Below, in pieces: positions 8,560 to 16,395 of a stretch of DNA of 64,000 bases. The position numbers were made by a program, and so were the translations under genes. Within the stretch, counting starts at the first letter, position 1. Each line of letters opens with the position of its first letter. This DNA is from Clostridiales bacterium (lineage in GTDB: Bacteria; Bacillota; Clostridia; Lachnospirales; Lachnospiraceae), in contig JAJBVD010000039.1 of the NCBI GenBank assembly GCA_020859985.1, positions 1-64,000 on the forward strand, in the 5' to 3' direction. Below the pieces are notes generated by a model. The model searched no databases, was not told the origin of the DNA, and was given only the letters and a program-made list of their open reading frames with translations.

Positions 8560-9414
8560 ATGGCAAAGCAACTTCTCGGGAAAGAGGTTACTGCGGCTCT
8601 GAATGAGCGTATTAAGGCAAAAGTAGCAGAACTGGAAGTAAAGGGTGTTAAGCCTACACTCGGCATTATCCGTGTAGGCGAGAATGAGAGCGATATTTCT
8701 TATGAAAGAGGTGCAACCAAACGCTGCGAAACACTCGGTGTAGCGTGTGAGAAGATTCTGCTTCCTGCGGACGTGTCACAGGATGAGCTTTTGAAGGTGA
8801 TTGATGAAGTAAATAAAAATGATGCGATTCACGGCGTCCTTTTGTTCCGTCCGCTGCCGAAGCATCTGGATCAGAACGTGATTGAGAATGCTCTGGATCC
8901 TGCAAAAGATGTAGATTGCATGACGGACGGCTCCATGTCCGGCGTATTCACAGGAAAGGCAGTGGGATATCCGCCGTGTACTCCGCAGGCCTGCATGGAA
9001 ATTCTGGATCACTACGGAATCGACTGTACAGGTAAGAAAGCGGTTGTTATTGGCAGAAGCCTTGTCGTAGGCAAGCCGGCGGCGATGATGCTTGTGAAGA
9101 AAAACGCAACGGTTACGATCTGCCATACCAGAACGGTTGATATGCCGTCTGTTGCGAGAGAGGCGGATATTATTATCGTGGCGGCAGGTCGCGCCGGAGT
9201 TGTAGGCGCGGAATATGTAAAGCCTGGGCAGGTCATCATTGATGTCGGCATCAATGTCAATGCGGAAGGGAAACTCTGCGGAGACGTAGATTATGCGGCA
9301 GTAGAGCCAATTGTCGAGGCAATTACTCCGGTTCCGGGCGGCGTTGGCAGTGTAACAACCTCCGTGCTTGTAAGCCATGTTGTAGAAGCTGCGGCGAAAA
9401 AGGCTGGGATCTGA
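8560..9414 (+). CDS. folD: Methylenetetrahydrofolate dehydrogenase (FolD family, probably dehydrogenase only)
   Basis: A 284-aa FolD-family enzyme. The substrate domain has PTLGIIRVGENESD and GVLLFRPLPKHLD, and the nucleotide-binding domain has VVIGRSLVVGKPAAMML, CHTRT and IDVGIN, ending in TPVPGGVGSVTTSVLV. Bifunctional FolD has YxxxK in the active site; here the segment is Y48-ERGA, so Ala52 occupies the position of the lysine needed for cyclohydrolase activity. I infer that it oxidises methylene-THF only and that FchA supplies the other step. GGAGGTACAG precedes the ATG. Confidence 0.93.
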   Translation: MAKQLLGKEVTAALNERIKAKVAELEVKGVKPTLGIIRVGENESDISYERGATKRCETLGVACEKILLPADVSQDELLKVIDEVNKNDAIHGVLLFRPLPKHLDQNVIENALDPAKDVDCMTDGSMSGVFTGKAVGYPPCTPQACMEILDHYGIDCTGKKAVVIGRSLVVGKPAAMMLVKKNATVTICHTRTVDMPSVAREADIIIVAAGRAGVVGAEYVKPGQVIIDVGINVNAEGKLCGDVDYAAVEPIVEAITPVPGGVGSVTTSVLVSHVVEAAAKKAGI

Positions 9415-9433
9415 TAGCTCTTGTATTGTAAAT

Positions 9434-9547
9434 CGAGTAGGGTGACTTTGTCCTACTCGCCGCGCGGGCTGCGTCCAGCAACAGCTGGAAAAATTCCTTA
9501 CGCAGCCCTGCGCATTATAAAGCAGCGGTCAATAAAAGGCCGCTGTT
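9434..9547 (+). repeat. Family B intergenic element, copy 2, with terminator-like hairpin
   Basis: Hairpin I pairs CGAGTAGG (9434-9441) with CCTACTCG (9452-9459). Hairpin II pairs GGGCTGCGT (9466-9474) with ACGCAGCCC (9500-9508), with an inner stem CCAGC/GCTGG, loop AACA, and an A-rich CCTT linker on one side. TGCGCATTATAAA follows, then a local hairpin AGCAGCGG/CCGCTGTT (9521-9547). It fills the folD-cobU gap. Confidence 0.85.
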
Positions 9548-9577
9548 GTCATTTACAGACAGAAAGATGTGAACAGC

Positions 9578-9994
9578 ATGAAGTTGATCATTGGCGGTGC
9601 TTTTCAGGGAAAGTTGGAATTTGCCCGTAAAACATATGGGGTAGCGGATGGCTGGATTGATGGCTGTACCTGTGATTATACAGAAATCATGGATTGCCGT
9701 GGAATTTATCACTTCCATGAATATCTTCGCCGGCTTCTGGATAGAGACGGCTTGACGGAGAATCTGACTGAACTGGAAGAACAGGCCGGTCTATTTGCAG
9801 ATTGGATTTATCATAAGAATCCTGATTTGATTATTGTATCTACAGAGCTTGGCTATGGCATTGTTCCAATGGAGCCCAATGACAGGCTATGGCGTGAAAC
9901 AGTTGGGCGTGTATGTACGAGTCTCGCTTCCAAATCGGATGAAGTAGTGCGTGTTGTCTGCGGCCTTGGCACATGGCTGAAGAAAGCAGATTAA
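9578..9994 (+). CDS. cobU: Short CobU-like adenosylcobinamide kinase/guanylyltransferase
   Basis: About 138 aa, shorter than the roughly 180 aa of classical CobU. The N-terminal nucleotide loop reads GGAFQGKLEFA, and the central VSTELGYGIVPMEPNDRLWRE matches the CobU GMP-transfer region. CobU phosphorylates adenosylcobinamide and attaches GMP. The Walker A loop lacks the usual Ser/Thr after GK (it has Leu), a feature of the clostridial short form. I chose the ATG at 9578 over the GTG at 9569 because the homologous start is MKLIIGGA; neither has a strong ribosome binding site. cbiB follows after 23 bp. Confidence 0.75.
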   Translation: MKLIIGGAFQGKLEFARKTYGVADGWIDGCTCDYTEIMDCRGIYHFHEYLRRLLDRDGLTENLTELEEQAGLFADWIYHKNPDLIIVSTELGYGIVPMEPNDRLWRETVGRVCTSLASKSDEVVRVVCGLGTWLKKAD

Positions 9995-10017
9995 AACAAT
10001 GACTGGAGAAGTTTTTT

Positions 10018-11070
10018 ATGTACAGGTATTTTTTTGGTTCTTTGACAGCCGTTCTGATTGGTTTTTTGCTGGACCTGATTTTCGGGGATCCGGTGACACC
10101 GCTGCATCCGATCTGCCTGATCGGCAATCTGATAGCGGGACTGGAAAAGAAAATCCGTCATTTGCTACAGGCAGATGTACAAAAGGATATCCCGGACCCC
10201 ATGTCAAACAATGATGGTGTCTCTTCTCACAACGGAGAATTGTTTGGTGGAATGCTGATGGCTCTTCTTGTTATTATTATTTCCACAGGGATACCATTAC
10301 TTCTTCTGTTTTTTTGCTACCGTATCTGTCTGCCGCTTGGCGTAGCAGCGGAAGCTATCATGTGCTTTTTCCTTTTTGCGGTGCGCTCTCTGAAAAAAGA
10401 GAGCATGAATGTCAAAAATTCGCTTGCTGTATCACTGGAAGATGGAAGAAATGCTGTGGCAAGAATTGTAGGACGTGATACGCAGGTACTTTCCGGAGAA
10501 GGAGTTGTAAAAGCTGCAGTTGAGACCGTTGCCGAAAATTTTTCAGACGGCGTTTTTGCACCAATGTTTTATATGATGTTGGGCGGCGGCGTGCTCGGCT
10601 TTGCCTACAAGAGCATCAATACAATGGATTCCATGGTTGGCTACAAAAATGAAAAATATCTGTATTTTGGCCGTTTTGCGGCGAAGCTTGACGACGTAGT
10701 CAATTACATACCGTCGAGACTGGCAGCCCTGTTTTTGATCCTTGCAGCGCCGCTTGTGGGTCTGGATGGGAAAAATTCCCTGAGAATCTGGAAACGAGAC
10801 CGCAGAAATCATGCCAGTCCGAATTCCGCGCAAACAGAATCTGCCGCAGCGGGAGCACTTCATGTGCAGCTTGCGGGTGATGCATACTACTTTGGTAAGC
10901 TTTATAAAAAACCGTTTATCGGGGATGACGACCGGCCAATTGAACCGGAGGATATTGCTCGGGTCAACTCTTTGATGATGGCTGCGTCTGTCCTTTCACT
11001 GCTTGTGATGACCGCGGTCAAAGCACTTCTTCTTTATGGAGGATTACATGTATTTTCCTTTGTTTCTTGA
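10018..11070 (+). CDS. cbiB: Adenosylcobinamide-phosphate synthase CbiB
   Basis: A 350-aa integral membrane protein that joins the aminopropanol (phosphate) arm to adenosylcobyric acid. The N-terminus carries the family signature LLDLIFGDPVTPLHPICLIG. Further marks are RDTQVLSGEGVVKAAVETVAEN, FSDGVFAPMFYMMLGG, and AYKSINTMDSMVGYKNEKY with a final AGALHVQLAGDAYYFGK. Four to five hydrophobic segments are visible. Residues 60-75 are a hydrophilic insert. The next gene starts inside its 3' end, so the two are translationally coupled. Confidence 0.92.
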   Translation: MYRYFFGSLTAVLIGFLLDLIFGDPVTPLHPICLIGNLIAGLEKKIRHLLQADVQKDIPDPMSNNDGVSSHNGELFGGMLMALLVIIISTGIPLLLLFFCYRICLPLGVAAEAIMCFFLFAVRSLKKESMNVKNSLAVSLEDGRNAVARIVGRDTQVLSGEGVVKAAVETVAENFSDGVFAPMFYMMLGGGVLGFAYKSINTMDSMVGYKNEKYLYFGRFAAKLDDVVNYIPSRLAALFLILAAPLVGLDGKNSLRIWKRDRRNHASPNSAQTESAAAGALHVQLAGDAYYFGKLYKKPFIGDDDRPIEPEDIARVNSLMMAASVLSLLVMTAVKALLLYGGLHVFSFVS

Positions 11071-11533
11071 TCTGTCTGAAAAAGAAATTCTTGTTGTTGG
11101 TGCAGGGCACATCGCCTTACGAAGAGTTCGTTCTCTTTGCGGCTTCGCAGGACATATCACTATTATTGCACCGCAGATTTCGGAAGCGCTTCACGCATTG
11201 GTTCTGGCGCAGACAGGATCTGCTACAGGGATCACCATGATCAGACGATGTTTTGAGAAGGATGATCTAAATGGGAAGGATTTTGTTCTTGCGGCAACGG
11301 ATGACGCACATCTGAACAGAAACATTTTTGAATTGTGCCGTTCGAGTGGGATTCCGGTCAATGTCTGCTCCGATTCTGGTCTTTGTGATTTTCAGTTTCC
11401 TTCCATTGTAGAAAGCGGAAAGGTTGTCATCGGCCTCAATGCATCAGGCCGGGATCATCATCTGGTCAAAGAGACCCGGAAACAGGTAGAAGGATTGCTT
11501 CAGAATGAAAACTTTCATAGCAGGTATGACTAA
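11048..11533 (+). CDS. Precorrin-2 dehydrogenase / siroheme synthase N-terminal family
   Basis: A 161-aa NAD-dependent dehydrogenase of the CysG N-terminal/MET8 type that makes sirohydrochlorin from precorrin-2. The Rossmann motif is LVVGAGHIALRRV near the N-terminus, followed by DFVLAATDD and NVCSDSGLCDFQFPSIVESGKV. It is somewhat shorter than typical family members and lacks the C-terminal helical region. I chose ATG 11048 because GGAGG lies 5 nt upstream at 11038-11042; it overlaps the cbiB end by 23 nt. It can serve cobalamin or siroheme synthesis. Confidence 0.85.
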   Translation: MYFPLFLDLSEKEILVVGAGHIALRRVRSLCGFAGHITIIAPQISEALHALVLAQTGSATGITMIRRCFEKDDLNGKDFVLAATDDAHLNRNIFELCRSSGIPVNVCSDSGLCDFQFPSIVESGKVVIGLNASGRDHHLVKETRKQVEGLLQNENFHSRYD

Positions 11534-11728
11534 TTTTTTGAATATGTTTTCATGTGCTGTATCTGCTTTTTTTCAGAAATAAAGTGACAGCGTTTGTCTG
11601 ATGTGTTATACTTCAAGCTGATTGGGTTTTTTCCTCATTCTATAACAGAATATAATTCTGTCACATAATGCGGAGAAAGAAGGACTGACTAATCACGTGT
11701 TAATTTTCAGAAGGAAAGATTTGGATCT
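11534..11728. other. 195-bp gap with promoter before cobD
   Basis: The gap holds a candidate promoter (11584-11612) and a 7-bp palindrome ACAGAAT-ATA-ATTCTGT (11645-11661) in the leader that could be an operator or a small hairpin. I see no cobalamin riboswitch (no B12-box-like core). Confidence 0.5.
11584..11612 (+). promoter_or_regulatory. Candidate promoter for cobD-cbiP
   Basis: GTGACA (11584-11589) and TATACT (11607-11612) are 17 bp apart, 117 bp upstream of the cobD start. Confidence 0.6.
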
Positions 11729-12898
11729 ATGACACATAAGCACGGCGGAGATATTTACAATTATCAGGACATAAAGGATTTTTCCGCAAATATTAATTTC
11801 CTTGGAATGCCGCGGGCTGTGAGAACAGCGGCCATTAGAGCGGTCGATGAGTCCATACATTATCCCGATCCGGAATGCCGCTCCCTGCGGGCTGCGCTTG
11901 TACAAAGAGAAAAGTCATTCTGCAGTGATATTCTTCCGGAACATATCATCTGCGGGAATGGAGCTGCTGAGCTGATCTTTGCTCTCGCAGGTGCCTGGCA
12001 GCCAGAGCGGGCGCTTATCGTGGCCCCTTCTTTTTATGAGTATGAACAGGCACTTTATGTATCCGGCTGTGAGATTACAAGATTTGTGCTTGATCCGGAG
12101 GAGCATTTTTGCCTTGGAGATTCTTTTGTAAGCGCAGCAGCTTCATTTGTTGCCAACGACGCATTTGCAGATGACACGCGCATAAAAGAAGGTTCCTACT
12201 GTGAAACATTCTCAAAGGGATTTTCTGCAAACCGCCGCTCAATGATCATACTCGGCAATCCGAACAATCCGACCGGTGCCCTGATTGAGAGGAAAATTCT
12301 GGAAAAGCTGATTTGCTTGTGTGAAAAGTACCACATACTGCTTGTGCTGGATGAAAGCTTTTTGGATTTTCTGGATACGGACGATCAGAAAAGGACTTAC
12401 TCCGGTGCTGTAAAGATTTTAGGAAATCCGAATCTGTTTGTCATTCGTTCGTTTACAAAAATCTATGCACTTCCGGGAATTCGGTTTGGATACGGCCTGT
12501 CCTCGGATCGCGATCTTCTTGAACGGATGCGGATGCTGATACAGCCCTGGAATGTCTCACTCATAGCACAAAAAGCCGCTGAGGCTGCGGCGTCAGAATA
12601 TGAATTTGTGAGAAACAGTGCTAAGATGATTTCCCTAAATCGTGATCATCTTATCCGTGCTTTGCGTGACTGTGGTCTTACGGTATTTCCCTCCGCAGCC
12701 AACTTTCTGCTGGTTCGTGGACCGAAGAATCTGAAAGAGGCCTGCCTTGAAAATGGGATTTTGATCCGCGACTGCAGTAATTTTCCGGGTTTGGAACCAA
12801 CAGGCGATGGACAGGGGTTTTTTCGGGTCTGTGTGAGAAGCCGGGAAGAAAATGATGAGCTTGTCGGTATCATTCGAGAATGCATGAACAGTAGATGA
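11729..12898 (+). CDS. cobD: Threonine-phosphate decarboxylase-like PLP aminotransferase
   Basis: A 389-aa class I/II aminotransferase fold. It begins with THKHGGDIYNYQDIKDFSANIN, typical of CobD, then YPDPECRSLRAAL, NPNNPTGALI, the LDESFLDF segment, and RSFTKIYALPGIRFGYG, which contains the PLP lysine. CobD makes aminopropanol phosphate from threonine phosphate for CbiB. Distinguishing it from histidinol-phosphate aminotransferase rests on the N-terminal HGG motif and the cobalamin neighbours. Length is slightly above usual because of an insert around residues 135-165. Confidence 0.85.
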   Translation: MTHKHGGDIYNYQDIKDFSANINFLGMPRAVRTAAIRAVDESIHYPDPECRSLRAALVQREKSFCSDILPEHIICGNGAAELIFALAGAWQPERALIVAPSFYEYEQALYVSGCEITRFVLDPEEHFCLGDSFVSAAASFVANDAFADDTRIKEGSYCETFSKGFSANRRSMIILGNPNNPTGALIERKILEKLICLCEKYHILLVLDESFLDFLDTDDQKRTYSGAVKILGNPNLFVIRSFTKIYALPGIRFGYGLSSDRDLLERMRMLIQPWNVSLIAQKAAEAAASEYEFVRNSAKMISLNRDHLIRALRDCGLTVFPSAANFLLVRGPKNLKEACLENGILIRDCSNFPGLEPTGDGQGFFRVCVRSREENDELVGIIRECMNSR

Positions 12899-12981
12899 TG
12901 ACGGCCGCCGCATTCATCAATTGCATATTTTTCTGAAGGATGGCGGGCGGCGCTTTGAGGACGGGCGAAGGAGTTTGATTT

Positions 12982-14559
12982 ATGGCGAAAGCGATCATGA
13001 TACAGGGTACCATGTCGAATGTCGGTAAAAGTGTGATTGCTGCAGGACTCTGCCGGATTTTTCGGCAGGACGGATACAGGGTGGCCCCTTTTAAATCACA
13101 GAACATGGCTCTGAATTCCTTTATCACAAAGGAAGGTCTCGAAATGGGACGAGCGCAGGTGATGCAGGCGGAGGCTGCCGGGGTGGAGCCCGTGGTAGCA
13201 ATGAATCCCATCCTGTTAAAGCCGACAAATGATATCGGTTCGCAGGTCATTGTGAATGGCGAGGTGCTCGGCACGATGAACGCCCGTGATTATTTTAAGA
13301 TGAAAAAAAATCTGGTTCCGGACATCATGAAAGCATATGAAACTCTGGATCAGGAATACGATATTATCGTGATCGAGGGTGCTGGCAGCCCGGCGGAGAT
13401 TAACCTGAAGCAGGACGATATCGTAAATATGGGGATGGCGAAGCTTGTTGACGCGCCGGTTCTTCTGGTCGGCGATATTGACCGCGGCGGTGTATTTGCC
13501 CAGCTTTATGGGACGACAGAGCTTCTTGAAAAAGAAGAAAAGGAACGGATCAAGGGGCTGATCATTAACAAGTTTCGTGGAGATAAATCCATTCTTGACC
13601 CCGGTGTGGAGATGCTGGAGAATCTGACCGGTATTCCGGTCGTTGGTGTGACGCCTTATTTGCATGTCAGTCTGGAGGATGAGGATTCCTTAAGCGAACG
13701 GCTGGATGGTGCTGATACGATGAAAGCCCCCGAAAAGGTTCCTCTGATCGATCTTGCGGTGATCCGTCTTCCACGTATTTCCAACTTTACGGATTTCAAT
13801 GTGTTTGAAAGCATCGAGGGTGTTTCTGTGCGTTATGTTTCTTCTGTAAGAGAGCTGGGAACGCCGGATCTGATCTTTTTGCCCGGCACAAAAAATACGA
13901 TGCGGGATCTCCTGTGGATGCGGCAAAATGGCTTGGAGGCTGCTATTTTAAAATCGCATCAGGCAGGCGCTGTGATATTTGGCATCTGCGGGGGCTATCA
14001 GATGCTTGGACAATCGATCACGGATGCGGAAGGCGTGGAGGAAGGCGGCACGATCCGCGGGATGGGGCTGCTCGACATGGACACGGTATTTGAGAGTGAA
14101 AAAGCGCGTACGCGCGTTGAGGGAAGCTTTCTCGTACCCGGAGGTGTACTGTCCGGACTTTCCGGTGTGCCGCTTCGCGGTTATGAAATTCATATGGGAA
14201 GGTCATCATTCTGTCAGCCTGTTACATCAGATATAGATTCCCGTCAAGCTGGATTTACAAATGAAAACAGGAATCCTGCCGGGCAGAGTCTTACTTCCAT
14301 TCGGGATACAATTACCGGTGTACAAAAGCAGGAGGGAGCCTGGGGAGACAATGTCTACGGCACCTATGTACATGGGATTTTTGACCGTGAGGAAGCTGCG
14401 GCCGCTGTTGTTGCTTCGCTCGCCAAAGCGAAGAATCTCTCGGAAGAGTTAGGCACCGCCATGGATTATGCCGCTTTTAAAGAGACACAGTATGACCTCT
14501 TGGCGGAAGGTTTAAGAGCGAATCTCGATATGGAAGCGATTTATCGGATATTATTATAG
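12982..14559 (+). CDS. cbiP: Cobyric acid synthase
   Basis: A 525-aa amidotransferase that amidates four side chains of adenosylcobyrinic acid diamide using glutamine and ATP. The N-terminal dethiobiotin-synthetase-like domain has [19 protein letters not shown] and [11 protein letters not shown]. The C-terminal glutaminase domain has the nucleophile Cys in [11 protein letters not shown] and the His in [11 protein letters not shown] variable insert lies near residues 410-445. GAAGGAG precedes the ATG. It follows cobD by 83 bp with no visible terminator, so the two are probably one transcript. Confidence 0.95.
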   Translation: MAKAIMIQGTMSNVGKSVIAAGLCRIFRQDGYRVAPFKSQNMALNSFITKEGLEMGRAQVMQAEAAGVEPVVAMNPILLKPTNDIGSQVIVNGEVLGTMNARDYFKMKKNLVPDIMKAYETLDQEYDIIVIEGAGSPAEINLKQDDIVNMGMAKLVDAPVLLVGDIDRGGVFAQLYGTTELLEKEEKERIKGLIINKFRGDKSILDPGVEMLENLTGIPVVGVTPYLHVSLEDEDSLSERLDGADTMKAPEKVPLIDLAVIRLPRISNFTDFNVFESIEGVSVRYVSSVRELGTPDLIFLPGTKNTMRDLLWMRQNGLEAAILKSHQAGAVIFGICGGYQMLGQSITDAEGVEEGGTIRGMGLLDMDTVFESEKARTRVEGSFLVPGGVLSGLSGVPLRGYEIHMGRSSFCQPVTSDIDSRQAGFTNENRNPAGQSLTSIRDTITGVQKQEGAWGDNVYGTYVHGIFDREEAAAAVVASLAKAKNLSEELGTAMDYAAFKETQYDLLAEGLRANLDMEAIYRILL

Positions 14560-14564
14560 AAAAA

Positions 14565-14595
14565 TCGTAACTGTAAGGATACGGAACAGTTACGA
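14565..14595 (+). repeat. Family A palindromic repeat, copy 1
   Basis: TCGTAACTGT and ACAGTTACGA form a perfect 10-bp inverted repeat around an 11-nt centre. It lies 6 bp after the cbiP stop codon. Confidence 0.85.
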
Positions 14596-14625
14596 AAGAT
14601 CAAAATAACAAAGGAGAAACTGAAA

Positions 14626-15600
14626 ATGAAAGAGATCTCAAAACTGATGGATTACCGCGAAAGTGTGCGGGTCATTGATGCGACGCTGCGTGACGGAGGA
14701 CTGGTGAATGATTTTTATTTTTCCGATGATTTTGTGCGCGCACTGTATCAGGCCAATCTGAAAGCCGGAGTGGATTATATGGAATTTGGCTATAAAGCGT
14801 CCCGCGAGATGTTTGACCCGAATAAATTCGGCAAATGGAAATTCAGCAGTGACGACGATATCCGAGCCATTGTCGGGGATAACAATACGAACCTGAAAAT
14901 TTCTGTCATGGCAGACGTTGGACGCTGCGATTATAAGACGGATATCATCAACCGTTCCGACAGTCCGATTGATCTGATCCGCGTCGCTACCTATCTGAAT
15001 ACGATGCCCGGCGCTGTAGAGATGATTGAGGATGCACACGCAAAGGGCTATGAGACGAGCTGCAACATTATGGCAATCTCTAACGCACAGGAAGGTGATC
15101 TGGAGGTTGCGCTTGATCTTCTGGGAAAAACTCCTGTGGACGTCTGCTATATTGTGGACAGCTATGGTTCGCTATATCCGGAGCAGATTGCGCGTATTGC
15201 AGATCTTTATATGAATTTTGCCGCGAAATACGGCAAAAAAGTTGGCATTCACGCTCATAACAATCAGCAGCTTGCTTTTGCCAACACCATTGAGGCAGTT
15301 GGGGATGGCGCTGACTGGCTGGACGGTACTTATGCGGGTATGGGACGCGGCGCCGGCAACTGCGCAATGGAACTGCTGCTCGGATTTTTGCGCAACCCCA
15401 AATATAAGATTTATCCGGTCATTCAGTTTGTCGATGAGTACATCAGTCAGCTAAAAAAAGAGGGAGCTGTGTGGGGATACGACCTGCAGTATCTGATGAC
15501 TGGCATTTTGAATCAGCATCCGCGTACCGCTATTGCTTTCACAAAGGCCGGAAGAACCGACTATGCGGAATTTTATCGCGAGGTTGTGGCACAGGACTAA
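14626..15600 (+). CDS. DRE-TIM (HMGL-like) aldolase-family protein of unknown substrate
   Basis: A 324-aa TIM barrel of the HMG-CoA lyase/4-hydroxy-2-oxovalerate aldolase superfamily. The metal and catalytic signature RVIDATLRDGG is at residues 15-25, followed by VDYMEFGYK, CYIVDSYGSLYPEQ, the metal-binding HAHNNQQLA, and DGTYAGMGRGAGNCAMELLL. It lacks the C-terminal communication domain of the full aldolase. It lies between two cobalamin genes, but no cobalamin step calls for it. The substrate cannot be told from sequence. AAAGGAGAAAC precedes the ATG. Confidence 0.75.
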   Translation: MKEISKLMDYRESVRVIDATLRDGGLVNDFYFSDDFVRALYQANLKAGVDYMEFGYKASREMFDPNKFGKWKFSSDDDIRAIVGDNNTNLKISVMADVGRCDYKTDIINRSDSPIDLIRVATYLNTMPGAVEMIEDAHAKGYETSCNIMAISNAQEGDLEVALDLLGKTPVDVCYIVDSYGSLYPEQIARIADLYMNFAAKYGKKVGIHAHNNQQLAFANTIEAVGDGADWLDGTYAGMGRGAGNCAMELLLGFLRNPKYKIYPVIQFVDEYISQLKKEGAVWGYDLQYLMTGILNQHPRTAIAFTKAGRTDYAEFYREVVAQD

Positions 15601-15648
15601 CGATTTCTCCGAATGATACATAATCTGTGAGAAAATGGAGGAGCTTGC

Positions 15649-16320
15649 ATGACATTACATGACCAGCCGAAACGGATAACAATAGATGATATTGAGCGTC
15701 TGGGACCAATGGCGATAGAACGGCGCAGTTTTTCTATCATTACAGAGGAAGCGGGCGACAGGATTGCGGATGACGAGCGGACGATGATCATCAAGCGTGT
15801 GATCCATACAACAGCGGATTTTGATTACATTGACAATCTGTGCTTTTCAGACGGCGTTGTATCGCACGCGCTTGATGCTATTAAAAAAGGTGCCTGGATC
15901 ATCACAGATACGAATATGGCTCTTTCCGGTATCAATAAAGCCAGCCTTAAAAGATCTGGTGGAGAAGCACACTGCTTTATGGCTGATGAGGATGTGGCAA
16001 GCCAGGCGAAGCTTCTCGGAGTGACGCGTGCTTCTGTCTGTGTTGATAAGGCTGCATCACTTGATCACCCGCTAATCTATGCGGTCGGCAATGCTCCTAC
16101 CGCTCTTATACGGCTTTATGAGCTTATTTGTGAAGGGAAAATTCGTCCTGAGCTGATCATCGGTGTGCCAGTAGGCTTTGTTAATGTCGTGCAGTCTAAG
16201 GAGCTGGTCATGCAGACGGACATTCCGTTTATCGTGGCCAGAGGCCGCAAAGGGGGCAGCAACGTCGCTGCATGTATCTGTAACGCACTTTTGTATATGC
16301 TGGACGGCAGCCGTGACTGA
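15649..16320 (+). CDS. cbiC: Cobalt-precorrin-8 methylmutase
   Basis: A 223-aa CbiC/CobH family enzyme that moves a methyl group from C-11 to C-12 to make cobyrinic acid. Signatures are IERRSFSII near the N-terminus, RVIHTTADFDY with the catalytic His, ITDTNMALSGINK, GNAPTALIRL, and VPVGFVNVVQSKE with RKGGSNVA near the end. ATGGAGGAG precedes the ATG. It is the last corrinoid gene; a terminator-like hairpin follows. Confidence 0.93.
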   Translation: MTLHDQPKRITIDDIERLGPMAIERRSFSIITEEAGDRIADDERTMIIKRVIHTTADFDYIDNLCFSDGVVSHALDAIKKGAWIITDTNMALSGINKASLKRSGGEAHCFMADEDVASQAKLLGVTRASVCVDKAASLDHPLIYAVGNAPTALIRLYELICEGKIRPELIIGVPVGFVNVVQSKELVMQTDIPFIVARGRKGGSNVAACICNALLYMLDGSRD

Positions 16321-16331
16321 GCATAACAGAT

Positions 16332-16370
16332 AATGATATCCGATTGTTTTTAGATGGTATCATTTCTTTT
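16332..16370 (+). terminator. Terminator-like hairpin after cbiC
   Basis: AATGATATC (16332-16340) pairs with GGTATCATT (16356-16364) and is followed by TCTTTT. The stem is AT-rich and the loop is 15 nt, so strength is uncertain. Confidence 0.55.
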
Positions 16371-16395
16371 GATTTAAGAAGAAGGGAGAACACTT

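Noticed and set aside
9434-9547. Family B as an insertion sequence or CRISPR repeat
   Set aside because: There is no transposase frame, no regular spacing of copies and no spacer structure; copies are single and structurally covarying.
11534-11728. Cobalamin riboswitch upstream of cobD
   Set aside because: No B12-box-like sequence and the region is short; only a promoter and a small palindrome are visible.
12646-12913. Minus-strand open frames over the cobD end
   Set aside because: Shadows of cobD with no ribosome binding site.
16321-16395. glmS ribozyme in front of glmS
   Set aside because: Only 75 bp separate cbiC and glmS, too short for the ribozyme, and no conserved core is seen.
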